Assembly (NCBI GenBank): GCA_005799265.1
Contig: SYHD01000023.1
Coordinates: forward strand, 1 to 37,619
Direction: 5' to 3'
Source of the DNA: Planctomycetia bacterium
GTDB taxonomy: Bacteria > Planctomycetota > Planctomycetia > Gemmatales > Gemmataceae
DNA length: 37,619 nucleotides
The position numbers were made by a program, and so were the translations under genes. The notes beneath the pieces are model-generated. The model saw only the letters and a program-made list of their open reading frames with translations, did no database searches and had not been told where the DNA came from. This document shows positions 31,087-37,619 of this stretch, piece after piece. Numbering within the stretch: position 1 is the stretch's first letter; each line of letters begins with the position of its first letter.

Positions 31087-32595
31087 ATGCTCTCAATTCT
31101 GGGCCGACCGCGAACCGTGTGTGATGGCTGGACGCGCCGCGAACTTCTTCAGGCGGGTGGGGCGGGCCTGCTTGGGCTGTCGTTGCCGCGCGTTTTGCAG
31201 GCGGAGGCTTTGCCCTCATCCCCGGCCCCTCTCCCAGGAGGAGAGGGGGGAAGGCGAGGCGGCCGCGCGAAGTCGGTCATCTTCCTCTTCCTCTTCGGCG
31301 GGCCGAGCCAGCTTGAGACGTTTGACATGAAGCCGGACGCGCCGCAGGACATTCGCGGCCCGTTTCGCCCGACCGCGTGTCGCACGCCGGGCCTGTTGAT
31401 GTGCGATCAGCTTCCGCGGCTGGCGAACGTGTCGGACAAGTTCAGCGTCGTGCGGACGATGACGCACTCCTACAACGATCACTCCGGCGGTGGGCACTAC
31501 ATCCAGACGGGCAAACGCTGGCACATTCCGATCGGCGGCGGCTTCAACGCGACCACTAGCGATTGGCCCGCGATGGGGTCGGTCGTCGAATATCTGGCCC
31601 AGCGCGGGGCCCTCACCCCCAACCCCTCTCCCATAAGGGGCGAGGGGAGACATGCACGCGATCTTCCGAGCTACGCCGTCGTGCCAAGCTGGCTGGGCCG
31701 ACTCGAACAGCAGGGGCAATACATCCGCCCCGGCGAATATGCGGGCTGGCTGGGCCGCACGTACAATCCGCTTACGACCGCTGCCATCACCAAACGCGAC
31801 GCCAACGACAATCCCTACTGGCGATTCTGCTCCGACGACGAGCTCAACTTTCGCATCGACGGCCTCGCGTTTCCGCCCGATCTTCAGCTCGATCGGGTGC
31901 AATCACGCCGCTCACTGCTGGAGCAATTCGAGTCGCAGCGCAGCGCCCTCTTCAACAGCCAGCGTGCCCGCGATCACGATCGCTTCCAGCAGCGCGCTCT
32001 CGCGCTGGCGACCTCCGACGCTACCCGCCGCGCCCTCGACATCCGCCAGGAACCGGCGCGCCTGCGTGATCGCTACGGCCGGCAACTCTTTGGCCAGGCG
32101 ACGTTGATGGCGCGTCGTCTCGTCGAGGCGGGCGTGCGCTTCGTCACCGTCCACTATGACGCCGTCGATGGCTACAGTTGGGACTCGCACCTGCACTCCA
32201 ACGACGTGCGCAGCTTCCTCCTGCCGACGTTCGATCAAGCGCTCGCGACACTGCTGGACGATCTCGACGAACGCGGCTTGCTCGACGAGACGCTCGTGGT
32301 CGCAGTCGGCGAGATGGGCCGCACGCCGAGAGCGAATCCGCAGTGGGGCCGCAACCACTGGAGCACGCTGTTCTCCGCCGTCCTGGCCGGCGCGGGCATC
32401 CGGCGCGGCGCCGTCTTCGGCGCTTCCGACCGCGATGCCGCCTATCCGACCGATCGCCCCGTGACGCCTGAAGATCTGGCGGCGACGATCTATCACGCGC
32501 TCGGCATCGACCCACACATTCAGCTGCCCGACGCACAGGGCCGGCCGACCACGATTGTCGAGGGCGGGGCGCCGATTCTCGATTTGTTTGGCTAA
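31087..32595 (+). CDS. DUF1501 protein with two in-frame palindromic insertions
   Basis: A 502-residue DUF1501 protein, the longest of the three here. AGGGAG lies before the ATG at 31087; the open frame continues upstream to 30919 but without family sequence. The Tat signal is WTRRELLQAGGAGLLGLSL (about 15-33). Family landmarks are SVIFLFLFGGPSQLETFDMKP, TVHYDAVDGYSWDSH, AVGEMGRTPRANPQWGRNHW and a late GRPTTIVEGG. Two low-complexity peptides, LPSSPAPLPGGEGGRRG (about 42-58) and LTPNPSPIRGEGR (about 176-188), are coded by GC-rich palindromes inserted in frame; the first falls just after the signal peptide and the second in a loop. No DUF1549/DUF1553 partner is adjacent. Confidence 0.92.
   Translation: MLSILGRPRTVCDGWTRRELLQAGGAGLLGLSLPRVLQAEALPSSPAPLPGGEGGRRGGRAKSVIFLFLFGGPSQLETFDMKPDAPQDIRGPFRPTACRTPGLLMCDQLPRLANVSDKFSVVRTMTHSYNDHSGGGHYIQTGKRWHIPIGGGFNATTSDWPAMGSVVEYLAQRGALTPNPSPIRGEGRHARDLPSYAVVPSWLGRLEQQGQYIRPGEYAGWLGRTYNPLTTAAITKRDANDNPYWRFCSDDELNFRIDGLAFPPDLQLDRVQSRRSLLEQFESQRSALFNSQRARDHDRFQQRALALATSDATRRALDIRQEPARLRDRYGRQLFGQATLMARRLVEAGVRFVTVHYDAVDGYSWDSHLHSNDVRSFLLPTFDQALATLLDDLDERGLLDETLVVAVGEMGRTPRANPQWGRNHWSTLFSAVLAGAGIRRGAVFGASDRDAAYPTDRPVTPEDLAATIYHALGIDPHIQLPDAQGRPTTIVEGGAPILDLFG
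31211..31259. repeat. CCCCTCTCC palindrome inside DUF1501 gene, copy A
   Basis: CCCCTCTCC (31226-31234) pairs with GGAGAGGGG (31240-31248), preceded by CCCTCATCCCCGG. It is the same element type as at 25832, here within coding sequence and keeping the frame. Confidence 0.75.
31610..31650. repeat. CCCCTCTCC palindrome inside DUF1501 gene, copy B
   Basis: The left flank CCCTCACCCCCAA and CCCCTC/GAGGGG arms (31623-31628 and 31642-31647) match the intergenic copy at 25832. It codes for LTPNPSPIRGEGR, a peptide foreign to the DUF1501 family. Confidence 0.75.
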
Positions 32596-32602
32596 GACCA
32601 AC

Positions 32603-32623
32603 GCTTGCGGTTTAGCGTTCGCA
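32603..32623. repeat. Intergenic palindrome, TTAGCG family, half copy (6)
   Basis: GCTTGCGGTTTAGCGTTCGC is the left arm of the family; no matching right arm follows. It lies between the DUF1501 stop and the zeta-like gene. Confidence 0.65.
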
Positions 32624-32649
32624 GTGTGCCTGCCGAAAGGTGCTTGGGT

Positions 32650-33231
32650 ATGGAGCATCCCAACGTCGTGATCCTGGCCGGACCGAATGGCGCGGGCAAA
32701 TCGATCCTGTCGCAATCGCTCTTGCAGGGCACGCTCGGCATCCGGCATCATGTCAACGCTGACACGCTGGCGAAGGGCCTTTCCGCGTACAACTTTGACG
32801 ACATGGCGGTGAAGGCCGGCAAGATCATGCTCGAACATCTGCGCGACCTTGCCGAAGACCGAGCGAACTTCGCATTCGAGACGACGCTGGCGAGCCGGAC
32901 TTTTGCGCCGTGGATCGCCGGACTGAAAAAGACGGGATATCGGTTTCATCTGTTCTACGTGTGGGTTCCTTCCGCCGAGGTTTCGATTCAGCGCGTCCGC
33001 GAGCGTGCGTTCCAAGGCGGACACGGCGTCCCGGAAGAGATCATTCGCCGACGCTATGAGAGTTGACTGGAGAATTTCTTCCGTTTGTATCAGCCGCTGA
33101 CTGATGGCTGGGAATTATACGACAACGACAATCCGAAAGAGCCGAAGTTAATAGCATTGGGAAACGCTACAATGGAGGTGGCTGCTGATGAGGTTCTTTG
33201 GAGGAAAATCAAGGAACAGGTGAAGCGATGA
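32650..33231 (+). pseudogene. Zeta-toxin-like P-loop kinase, interrupted by an in-frame TGA
   Basis: A P-loop protein of the zeta-toxin/AAA kinase group. The ATG at 32650 has AAAGG upstream. Walker A GPNGAGKS is at 11-18. HHVNADTLAKGLS, FAFETTLASRTF and a basic RVRERAFQGGHGVPEEIIRRRYES follow the usual order of the family (last segment read in parts). At codon 139 (33064-33066) a TGA interrupts, and the frame then continues cleanly with LENFFRLYQPLTDGWELYDN to a TGA at 33229-33231. That final stop overlaps the start of the next gene as ATGA. The continuation matches the family C-terminus, so the early TGA is a single-codon lesion or a consensus error. The truncated 138-residue form lacks the C-terminal part. 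Confidence 0.8.
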
Positions 33232-33446
33232 ATGACGACAAAGAAATCAATATTCCCGAAATTCTCAAAGATCGGCCCCGCGTGCAAAAGGCCCTGCGCG
33301 ACGCCGTCCAGAAAGCAATTCATTTTCACAAGTTGATGGGCCGTCCGATTATCGTCTGGAAGGACGGCAAGGTCGTCGAGATTCCGCCGGAAGAGATCGT
33401 GCTGCACGACGAAAGCAATGGCGATGCTGGGGCAGCACACAGATGA
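33228..33446 (+). CDS. Small partner protein of the zeta-like kinase
   Basis: A 72-residue protein starting at the ATG at 33228, which overlaps the intended stop of the kinase frame by ATGA. It contains EILKDRPRVQKALRDAVQKA, a helical segment, then HKLMGRPIIVWKDGKVVEIP and PEEIVLHDE. I recall small proteins of this kind behind zeta-like genes in planctomycetes and cyanobacteria, but cannot confirm it. The coupled order, kinase first and small protein second, is unusual for zeta/epsilon systems, in which the antitoxin normally precedes. Function unknown; an antitoxin-like or substrate role is possible. Confidence 0.75.
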   Translation: MNDDKEINIPEILKDRPRVQKALRDAVQKAIHFHKLMGRPIIVWKDGKVVEIPPEEIVLHDESNGDAGAAHR

Positions 33447-33618
33447 TGGCTTTCCATTGCACCCACGGCATATTAACATTCTCCTCATCGAAAATCTGTA
33501 CAATCAGGACGACTTGAGGCTTCGTAAACAAACCGCACCGATTCGGTTGGTTTTCGCGAAACCTCTCGTCGACATTAGGGTTGCATTTGTTAATCAATAC
33601 TCTCGCTGGAGCCTTCGC

Positions 33619-34344
33619 ATGCTCGCACGCACTATCGCTTTTGCCGCATTTGTTGCTCTCGCGGCAACGTTGACCGCGGATCAGCCATCCGCCAAGCAGA
33701 AGTCGCCGCGCGAGGCACTGCAAGCGGTGCATGATCTCGTCGGCGTCTGGAACGCGACTTGCGAACCCAAGGGAACGCGTGAAGAGATCCAGAAGGGCTT
33801 CTGGACCGAGAAGATGGACTGGGGTTGGGTCTTCAAGGGGACCGACGCCTACCTCAAGGTCGATTTCGACAAGAGCCGCCATTTCACTACCGGCGAACTC
33901 CGATACGTCGCCGACAAGGATCATTACGCCTTCACGGTGACGACGCTCAAGAAAGAGAAGCACACCTACGTCGGCGCGATTCAGACCCGCGACGTGACGA
34001 AAATCCTGGCCCTCGATCGTGAAGACGCCAAGGACACGCATCGGCTCGTCTTCACGTTCCTGCACTCCAATCGCTTTCTCTACAAGTACGAAGTGCGCGG
34101 CGACGGCAAACCGCTCTTCGCGCTCAAGTGGAAGGGAGGCGCGACCAAGGAAGGCGAAGCGTTCGCGGTCGGCTCCGGCAGGCCGGAGTGCATCGTTTCC
34201 GGCGGCGTGGGAACGTCGGCCGTGTCGTTCATGGGCAAGACGTATTACGTCTGCTGCTCGGGTTGCCGCGATGAGTTCAACGCCAACGCCGCCAAGTATG
34301 TGAAGGAGTACGAGGACAAGCAGGCGAAGGCGAAGAAGAAATAA
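33619..34344 (+). CDS. Exported protein with C-terminal YHS/TRASH-like metal-binding domain
   Basis: A 241-residue exported protein. GGAG precedes the ATG at 33619; residues 1-21 are a signal peptide (MLARTIAFAAFVALAATLTA). The N-terminal 170 residues look like a lipocalin-type domain: LVGVWNATCEPKGTREEIQK, KGTDAYLKVDFDKSRHF and LKKEKHTYVGAIQTRDV. The last 60 residues are YHS/TRASH-like: ECIVSGGVG, then VSFMGKTYYVCCSGCRDEF with cysteines as in metal-binding TRASH domains, then AAKYVKEYE. It probably binds copper, iron or a similar metal in the periplasm. No metal-transport genes are adjacent. The fusion of the two modules is the notable feature. Confidence 0.8.
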   Translation: MLARTIAFAAFVALAATLTADQPSAKQKSPREALQAVHDLVGVWNATCEPKGTREEIQKGFWTEKMDWGWVFKGTDAYLKVDFDKSRHFTTGELRYVADKDHYAFTVTTLKKEKHTYVGAIQTRDVTKILALDREDAKDTHRLVFTFLHSNRFLYKYEVRGDGKPLFALKWKGGATKEGEAFAVGSGRPECIVSGGVGTSAVSFMGKTYYVCCSGCRDEFNANAAKYVKEYEDKQAKAKKK

Positions 34345-34350
34345 CCCCCC

Positions 34351-34414
34351 CGTTTAGCGCTCGCAATTGGCTGACGGGAATTGCGTCCCGTCAGCCGATG
34401 GCGAGCGCTAAACG
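34351..34414. repeat. Intergenic palindrome, TTAGCG family (copy 7, composite)
   Basis: Outer arms CGTTTAGCGCTCGC (34351-34364) and GCGAGCGCTAAACG (34401-34414) pair perfectly over 14 bases. Inside, GGCTGACGGGA (34369-34379) pairs with TCCCGTCAGCC (34386-34396), giving a total arm of 29 bases and a 6-base loop. The inner part is not seen in other copies, so it looks like a second palindrome nested in the first. Confidence 0.88.
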
Positions 34415-34496
34415 AATACAAGTCCTTTCTTTCTCGATCAACTCTGATTACAATCATCGCGCTGCATCCCAAATCCCTCGCTGGAAAGGACATCGC

Positions 34497-36578
34497 ATGC
34501 GCGCTCGTATTCTCGCTTGTCTCGTCTTGGCCTTTGTCGCACAGCCGATCTTCGCTCAGGCCAAACGCTCGATCACCATCGACGATTACTTCACGCAGGC
34601 CGACCTATTTCAGGTTGCCTATCAATCCGATTACATCGCCTACACGGAAGGCCGCTGGCGGGAAGCCACCGACGATCGCAAGACCGACCTGTGGGTGGCG
34701 TCCACACAATTCGCTGGTGCGCCGTGCCGTCTGACTTCCGACCGGGCGGGCGACCGCTCCCCGCAATGGGGTCTAAGGCCAGGCGGACCAGTCTACTTCA
34801 TGGGCAACCGCAAGCGCGAAGGCGACAAGCGGCCTCCCTACGACGGATCCACGCAGGTTTGGCGTATCACCACCGATGGGTTATTTGAACGAGGAAGTCC
34901 CGCAGTCGGCCGCACGCCCGAGGCAGTTACGCGCGTCGAGGGGGGCATTGATGCCTTCGAGCTCTTTCGGGAACTCGACGACCCGAAGTATCTGTATTAC
35001 CTTGTGCATGTAGACAAGACGCAAGACGATTGGTCCGGACTGCGCTCGAAATACGGTAAGCTCGAATATGGCCACGGGCAGAATCGGCTTGGGCAGATTT
35101 GGAAGCTCAATTTCAACACGCACCGCGCCGAGAAAATCATCGATGCTGGCCGCAACATTCGCGAGTTCGCGGTGTCACCCAACGGCAAACGCATCGCCAT
35201 GATCACGACGCCGGACGACAAAGTCGTCAGCTTCGAGGGGCAGTCGCGCGTCGATGTGTGGGACGCGGCCACAGGCAAGATCACCGCACTCCCCGACCAC
35301 GAGTATCGCAAAAAAGTCCCGTCGCCGTACGCCTGGCTTGAGAATCTCGCGTGGAATGGAAATAGCGATCGTCTCGCCTTCGGCGTGGTTTTCGATGGTT
35401 ATCCGGCGGAGGTTTTCCTCGCCGATTTCGCGGCGATGGAGCCCGCGGTCGTTCGATTCAAACGGCCGCCGGGCATGCAGTTCAAGGGGTACGGCAGCCC
35501 AGTGCAGTTCGTAGCGAATACGGACTTGATGTTCCTTGCGGAGGACAAGGGCCGCGTTCGAGTCTGCGTCGCCACCGAAATTACAAAGGACGAGCCGAAG
35601 TTGACGTACCTGACCACCGGCGACGTTGTAGTCGAATCGTTCGACAGCAGTCGCCGATTCGATCAGGGGTACGAGTTTGCGGTCATCATGGCGACGCCGA
35701 CGCGATTCGCGGATGTTTACGTCAACCCGTACGTGGGGAAGTTCCGGCGGGTGACCAATGTTAATCCTCAAGTGGACGGCTGGAAACTGCCGCAGCTTTC
35801 CGTCGTCTCGTGGAAGGGCGCCGGCGGACAGGCGGTCGAAGGCATCCTCGAACTGCCGCCCGATTACAAGAAAGGCGAAAAAGTTCCCCTCGTCGTCGAA
35901 ATCCACGGCGGACCGACGACGGCGACGTATTTTAGGCTGCAATACTGGATCTACGGCCGCACGCTGCTGCCGGCCCAGGGCTACGCGGTCCTGTGCCCGA
36001 ACTATCGCGGCTCGACCGGCTACGGCGACAAGTTCACGACCGATCTGATTGGCCGGGAGAATGATCTCGACGTCGAGGATATCCTCAAGGGCGTTGATGC
36101 GATGGTCGAACGCGGCATCGCCGATCCGGACCGACTCGCGGTAAGCGGCTGGTCGAATGGCGGCTACCTGACCAACTGCATCATCACCAAGACGACACGT
36201 TTCAAGGCGGCGATCAGCGGCGCCGGCATCGTCGATGCGGTCATGGAGTGGGGCGCGAACGACGAGCCGGCCTACACGATGGTATTCAAGCAAGGCTTGC
36301 CGTGGAACGCTGCCGGGAAGTATCACAAGGCGTCGCCGACGTATCAGCTTGACAAGGTGCGCACGCCGACGTTGATCCATGTCGGCGCCAACGACGAACG
36401 CTGCCCGCCGGCCCATAGCCGGATGCTCTATCGTGCCCTGAAGGAGTACGTGAAAGTTCCAACGGAGTTGATCGTCTATCCCGGCGAGGGGCACGGCATC
36501 TCGAAGTATCGCAATCGCCGCGCGAAGATGGAATGGGACCTGGCATGGCTGGATCGGTATGTCATGGGGAAGAAGTGA
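34497..36578 (+). CDS. S9 family prolyl oligopeptidase-like peptidase, exported
   Basis: A 693-residue serine peptidase of family S9. GGAAAGGA lies before the ATG at 34497; the signal peptide is about residues 1-20 (ending QPIFAQ). The first two thirds read as a WD40-like/TolB-type beta-propeller (REFAVSPNGKRIAMITTPDD and similar). The C-terminal alpha/beta hydrolase has the nucleophile in VSGWSNGGY (Ser553), Asp633 in VGANDERCPP and His666 in GEGHGI. These enzymes cleave short peptides, often after proline, in the periplasm. Palindromic repeats flank the gene on both sides. The peptidase call is firm; substrate preference is not visible. Confidence 0.93.
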   Translation: MRARILACLVLAFVAQPIFAQAKRSITIDDYFTQADLFQVAYQSDYIAYTEGRWREATDDRKTDLWVASTQFAGAPCRLTSDRAGDRSPQWGLRPGGPVYFMGNRKREGDKRPPYDGSTQVWRITTDGLFERGSPAVGRTPEAVTRVEGGIDAFELFRELDDPKYLYYLVHVDKTQDDWSGLRSKYGKLEYGHGQNRLGQIWKLNFNTHRAEKIIDAGRNIREFAVSPNGKRIAMITTPDDKVVSFEGQSRVDVWDAATGKITALPDHEYRKKVPSPYAWLENLAWNGNSDRLAFGVVFDGYPAEVFLADFAAMEPAVVRFKRPPGMQFKGYGSPVQFVANTDLMFLAEDKGRVRVCVATEITKDEPKLTYLTTGDVVVESFDSSRRFDQGYEFAVIMATPTRFADVYVNPYVGKFRRVTNVNPQVDGWKLPQLSVVSWKGAGGQAVEGILELPPDYKKGEKVPLVVEIHGGPTTATYFRLQYWIYGRTLLPAQGYAVLCPNYRGSTGYGDKFTTDLIGRENDLDVEDILKGVDAMVERGIADPDRLAVSGWSNGGYLTNCIITKTTRFKAAISGAGIVDAVMEWGANDEPAYTMVFKQGLPWNAAGKYHKASPTYQLDKVRTPTLIHVGANDERCPPAHSRMLYRALKEYVKVPTELIVYPGEGHGISKYRNRRAKMEWDLAWLDRYVMGKK

Positions 36579-36584
36579 GTCCCG

Positions 36585-36638
36585 CCGCTTGCGGCTTAGC
36601 GCGCGCATGGCGCCATGCGAGCGCCAGGCCGCGAGCGG
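36585..36638. repeat. Intergenic palindrome, TTAGCG family (copy 8)
   Basis: Two 27-base arms, 36585-36611 (starting CCGCTTGCGGCTTAGCG) and 36612-36638, pair along their whole length with three wobble pairs and one mismatch and no loop. It exactly fills the gap between the convergent S9 peptidase and molybdopterin oxidoreductase stops, ending one base before the TAA of the latter. Confidence 0.88.
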
Positions 36639-37619
36639 TTATGCGTCGCGCCACGATTCCACCTGCACGAGATTGTCGAAGAACGTCGCCGCCGCGCCGA
36701 AATCCGTGAGCGCCGTGCTCGTCGTCGTGTTGCAGTTTACGCCGTCGGGCGTATAGCGATTCCACCAGATGCTCTGCGATACGACAACGCCGGGCTTCAC
36801 CTTCTCCGCGACGATGGCGCGGGCCCGAAAGCTGCCCCGATCGTTGAAGATACGCACCCATTGGCCGGAGGTGACCCCGCGAGGCTTCGCGTCGATTGGA
36901 TGGATTTCGAGCGTCGGCTCCTTCGCCTCTTTGCGTAACGAATCGACGTTGACGAACGTCGAGTTCAAGAACTCCGGCACGGGCGGCGAGAGCATCTGCA
37001 AGGGGAATTTCGCCGCCAGATCGGGCCGCGTTTGCGGATCCTCGTGCGGCGGCGTGTAATTCGGCAGTGGGTCCAGGCCGCGCTGCGCCAGGGCCGGGCT
37101 GTAAAATTCGCACTTGCCCGACGGTGTGCCGAAGTTTCCCTCCGCGAATGGTGCGTAGTTCTCCGGCAAATTCAGACGCACCGGCCCTTCGCGTTTCAGA
37201 CGGTCCAGATTGATGCCGACGAACGCCTCGGGCGGCGGATATTTGGCGTGCCCATTCATCCGCAACGATTCTTCTGCCAGTTGCTCATCAGTCACGGCGA
37301 ATAGATCCGCCTCGAAGCCCATTTTCTTCGCGAGCAACCGAAAGACGTCGGTGTTGCTCTTCGCCTCAAAAAGCGGAACGATGGCGGGCTTGTTCGTCTG
37401 CACATAAAGATGGCCATACGAACCGTGGATGTCGAAGTGTTCGAGCTGCGTCGTCGCAGGCAGCACGATGTCCGCAACGTCGGCCGTGTCGGTCTGAAAC
37501 TGCTCGTGAACGACCGTGAAGAGATCGTCGCGCCGCAGGCCCTTGAGCACCCGGCTCTGATCGGGACAGACGGCCGCGGGGTTCGAGTTGTAGACGTACA
37601 TCGCCTTGACCGGCGGTCC
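36639..37619 (-). CDS. Molybdopterin oxidoreductase, C-terminal part (cut by window end)
   Basis: The C-terminal 326 residues of a DMSO-reductase-family molybdopterin enzyme; the frame is open to the window edge, so the 5' end is missing. Visible features are the FTVVHEQFQTDTADVADIVL segment followed by PATTQLEHFDIHGSYGHLYV and QTNKPAIVP, which shape the molybdopterin-guanine pocket. The dinucleotide-binding C-terminal domain has LEIHPIDAKPRGVTSGQWVR, then RIFNDRGSFRARAIV and WWNRYTPDGVNCNTT. The family includes formate dehydrogenases, nitrate reductases and others; the missing N-terminus, which would show the iron-sulphur and metal-ligand residues, prevents a closer call. Confidence 0.88.
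   Translation of the reverse strand, partial: GPPVKAMYVYNSNPAAVCPDQSRVLKGLRRDDLFTVVHEQFQTDTADVADIVLPATTQLEHFDIHGSYGHLYVQTNKPAIVPLFEAKSNTDVFRLLAKKMGFEADLFAVTDEQLAEESLRMNGHAKYPPPEAFVGINLDRLKREGPVRLNLPENYAPFAEGNFGTPSGKCEFYSPALAQRGLDPLPNYTPPHEDPQTRPDLAAKFPLQMLSPPVPEFLNSTFVNVDSLRKEAKEPTLEIHPIDAKPRGVTSGQWVRIFNDRGSFRARAIVAEKVKPGVVVSQSIWWNRYTPDGVNCNTTTSTALTDFGAAATFFDNLVQVESWRDA

Noticed and set aside
31912..33024. Minus-strand frame opposite the DUF1501 and kinase genes
   Set aside because: It crosses a gene boundary on the other strand and resembles reverse-complement shadow sequence only.
35175..36608. 477-codon frame antisense to the S9 peptidase
   Set aside because: The S9 peptidase has an intact triad; the antisense frame has no recognisable domain.
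1..37619. CRISPR array, integrase, transposase or prophage genes
   Set aside because: No regularly spaced direct repeats and no such protein families were found; the repeats present are palindromes at irregular positions.

Overview
The window looks like chromosomal DNA of a planctomycete, most plausibly a Gemmata-like lineage. This rests on family content: three DUF1501 proteins, a DUF1549/DUF1553 protein with planctomycete-type CxxxxCH and CxxCH motifs, a DUF1559 (prepilin-like, H-X9-DG group) gene, an ECF sigma factor fused to a membrane and GIN-like extension, a sulfatase, FG-GAP and PPC domain proteins, and high GC. LptF/G-like and LpxL-like genes point to a Gram-negative envelope. I see no rRNA, CRISPR array, transposase, integrase or prophage genes. 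The assignment is an inference from families; no search was run.

Layout. 1-2.3 kb: 5' part of typA (minus strand), divergent from sixA, then a DUF3500 exported protein. 2.3-4.1 kb: tRNA-Gln(CUG) and a Tat-type DUF1501 gene, both minus strand, each with its own terminator. 4.2-6.3 kb: the extended ECF sigma factor behind a C10T8 tract. 6.4-8.2 kb: a minus-strand group of DUF29, small membrane protein and TIM-barrel isomerase. 8.4-14.2 kb: plus-strand FG-GAP protein, PH-like membrane protein, VWA protein and LptF/G permease. 14.2-14.7 kb: peptide deformylase (minus strand). 14.9-20.0 kb: DUF1549/DUF1553, a two-gene small module of toxin-antitoxin character, DUF1501 and PPC protein. 20.0-26.4 kb: a long minus-strand block with a gamma-glutamylcyclotransferase-like protein, Asp-box protein, alpha/beta hydrolase, a DUF1559 gene broken by an in-frame TGA, a nucleotidyltransferase with a small overlapping partner, a sulfatase and a small exported protein. 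26.6-30.7 kb: an alpha/alpha-toroid protein with a CxxCH motif, LpxL-like acyltransferase, a small tail-anchored protein and a CaiB/BaiF CoA-transferase. 31-37.6 kb: the third DUF1501, a zeta-like kinase broken by an in-frame TGA but still overlapping its small partner gene by ATGA, a YHS/TRASH-domain protein, an S9 peptidase, and the C-terminal part of a molybdopterin oxidoreductase (minus strand, cut by the window end).

The most unusual signal is repetitive. A family of GC-rich palindromes with the core TTAGCG...CGCTAA occupies at least eight intergenic positions, all between 19 and 37 kb. A second group of palindromes (the CCCCTCTCC...GGAGAGGGG type and a GGATGAAGG type) occurs both between genes and in frame inside protein-coding genes, where they add low-complexity peptides to DUF1501 (twice) and the FG-GAP protein, and possibly a related one to the CoA-transferase. 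Together with two young-looking in-frame TGA interruptions, this suggests a genome actively shaped by small palindromic elements. No single complete novel defence or metabolic system is evident. The best candidates for undescribed modules are the three small two-gene pairs at 17.2-17.8, 23.3-24.2 and 32.6-33.4 kb.
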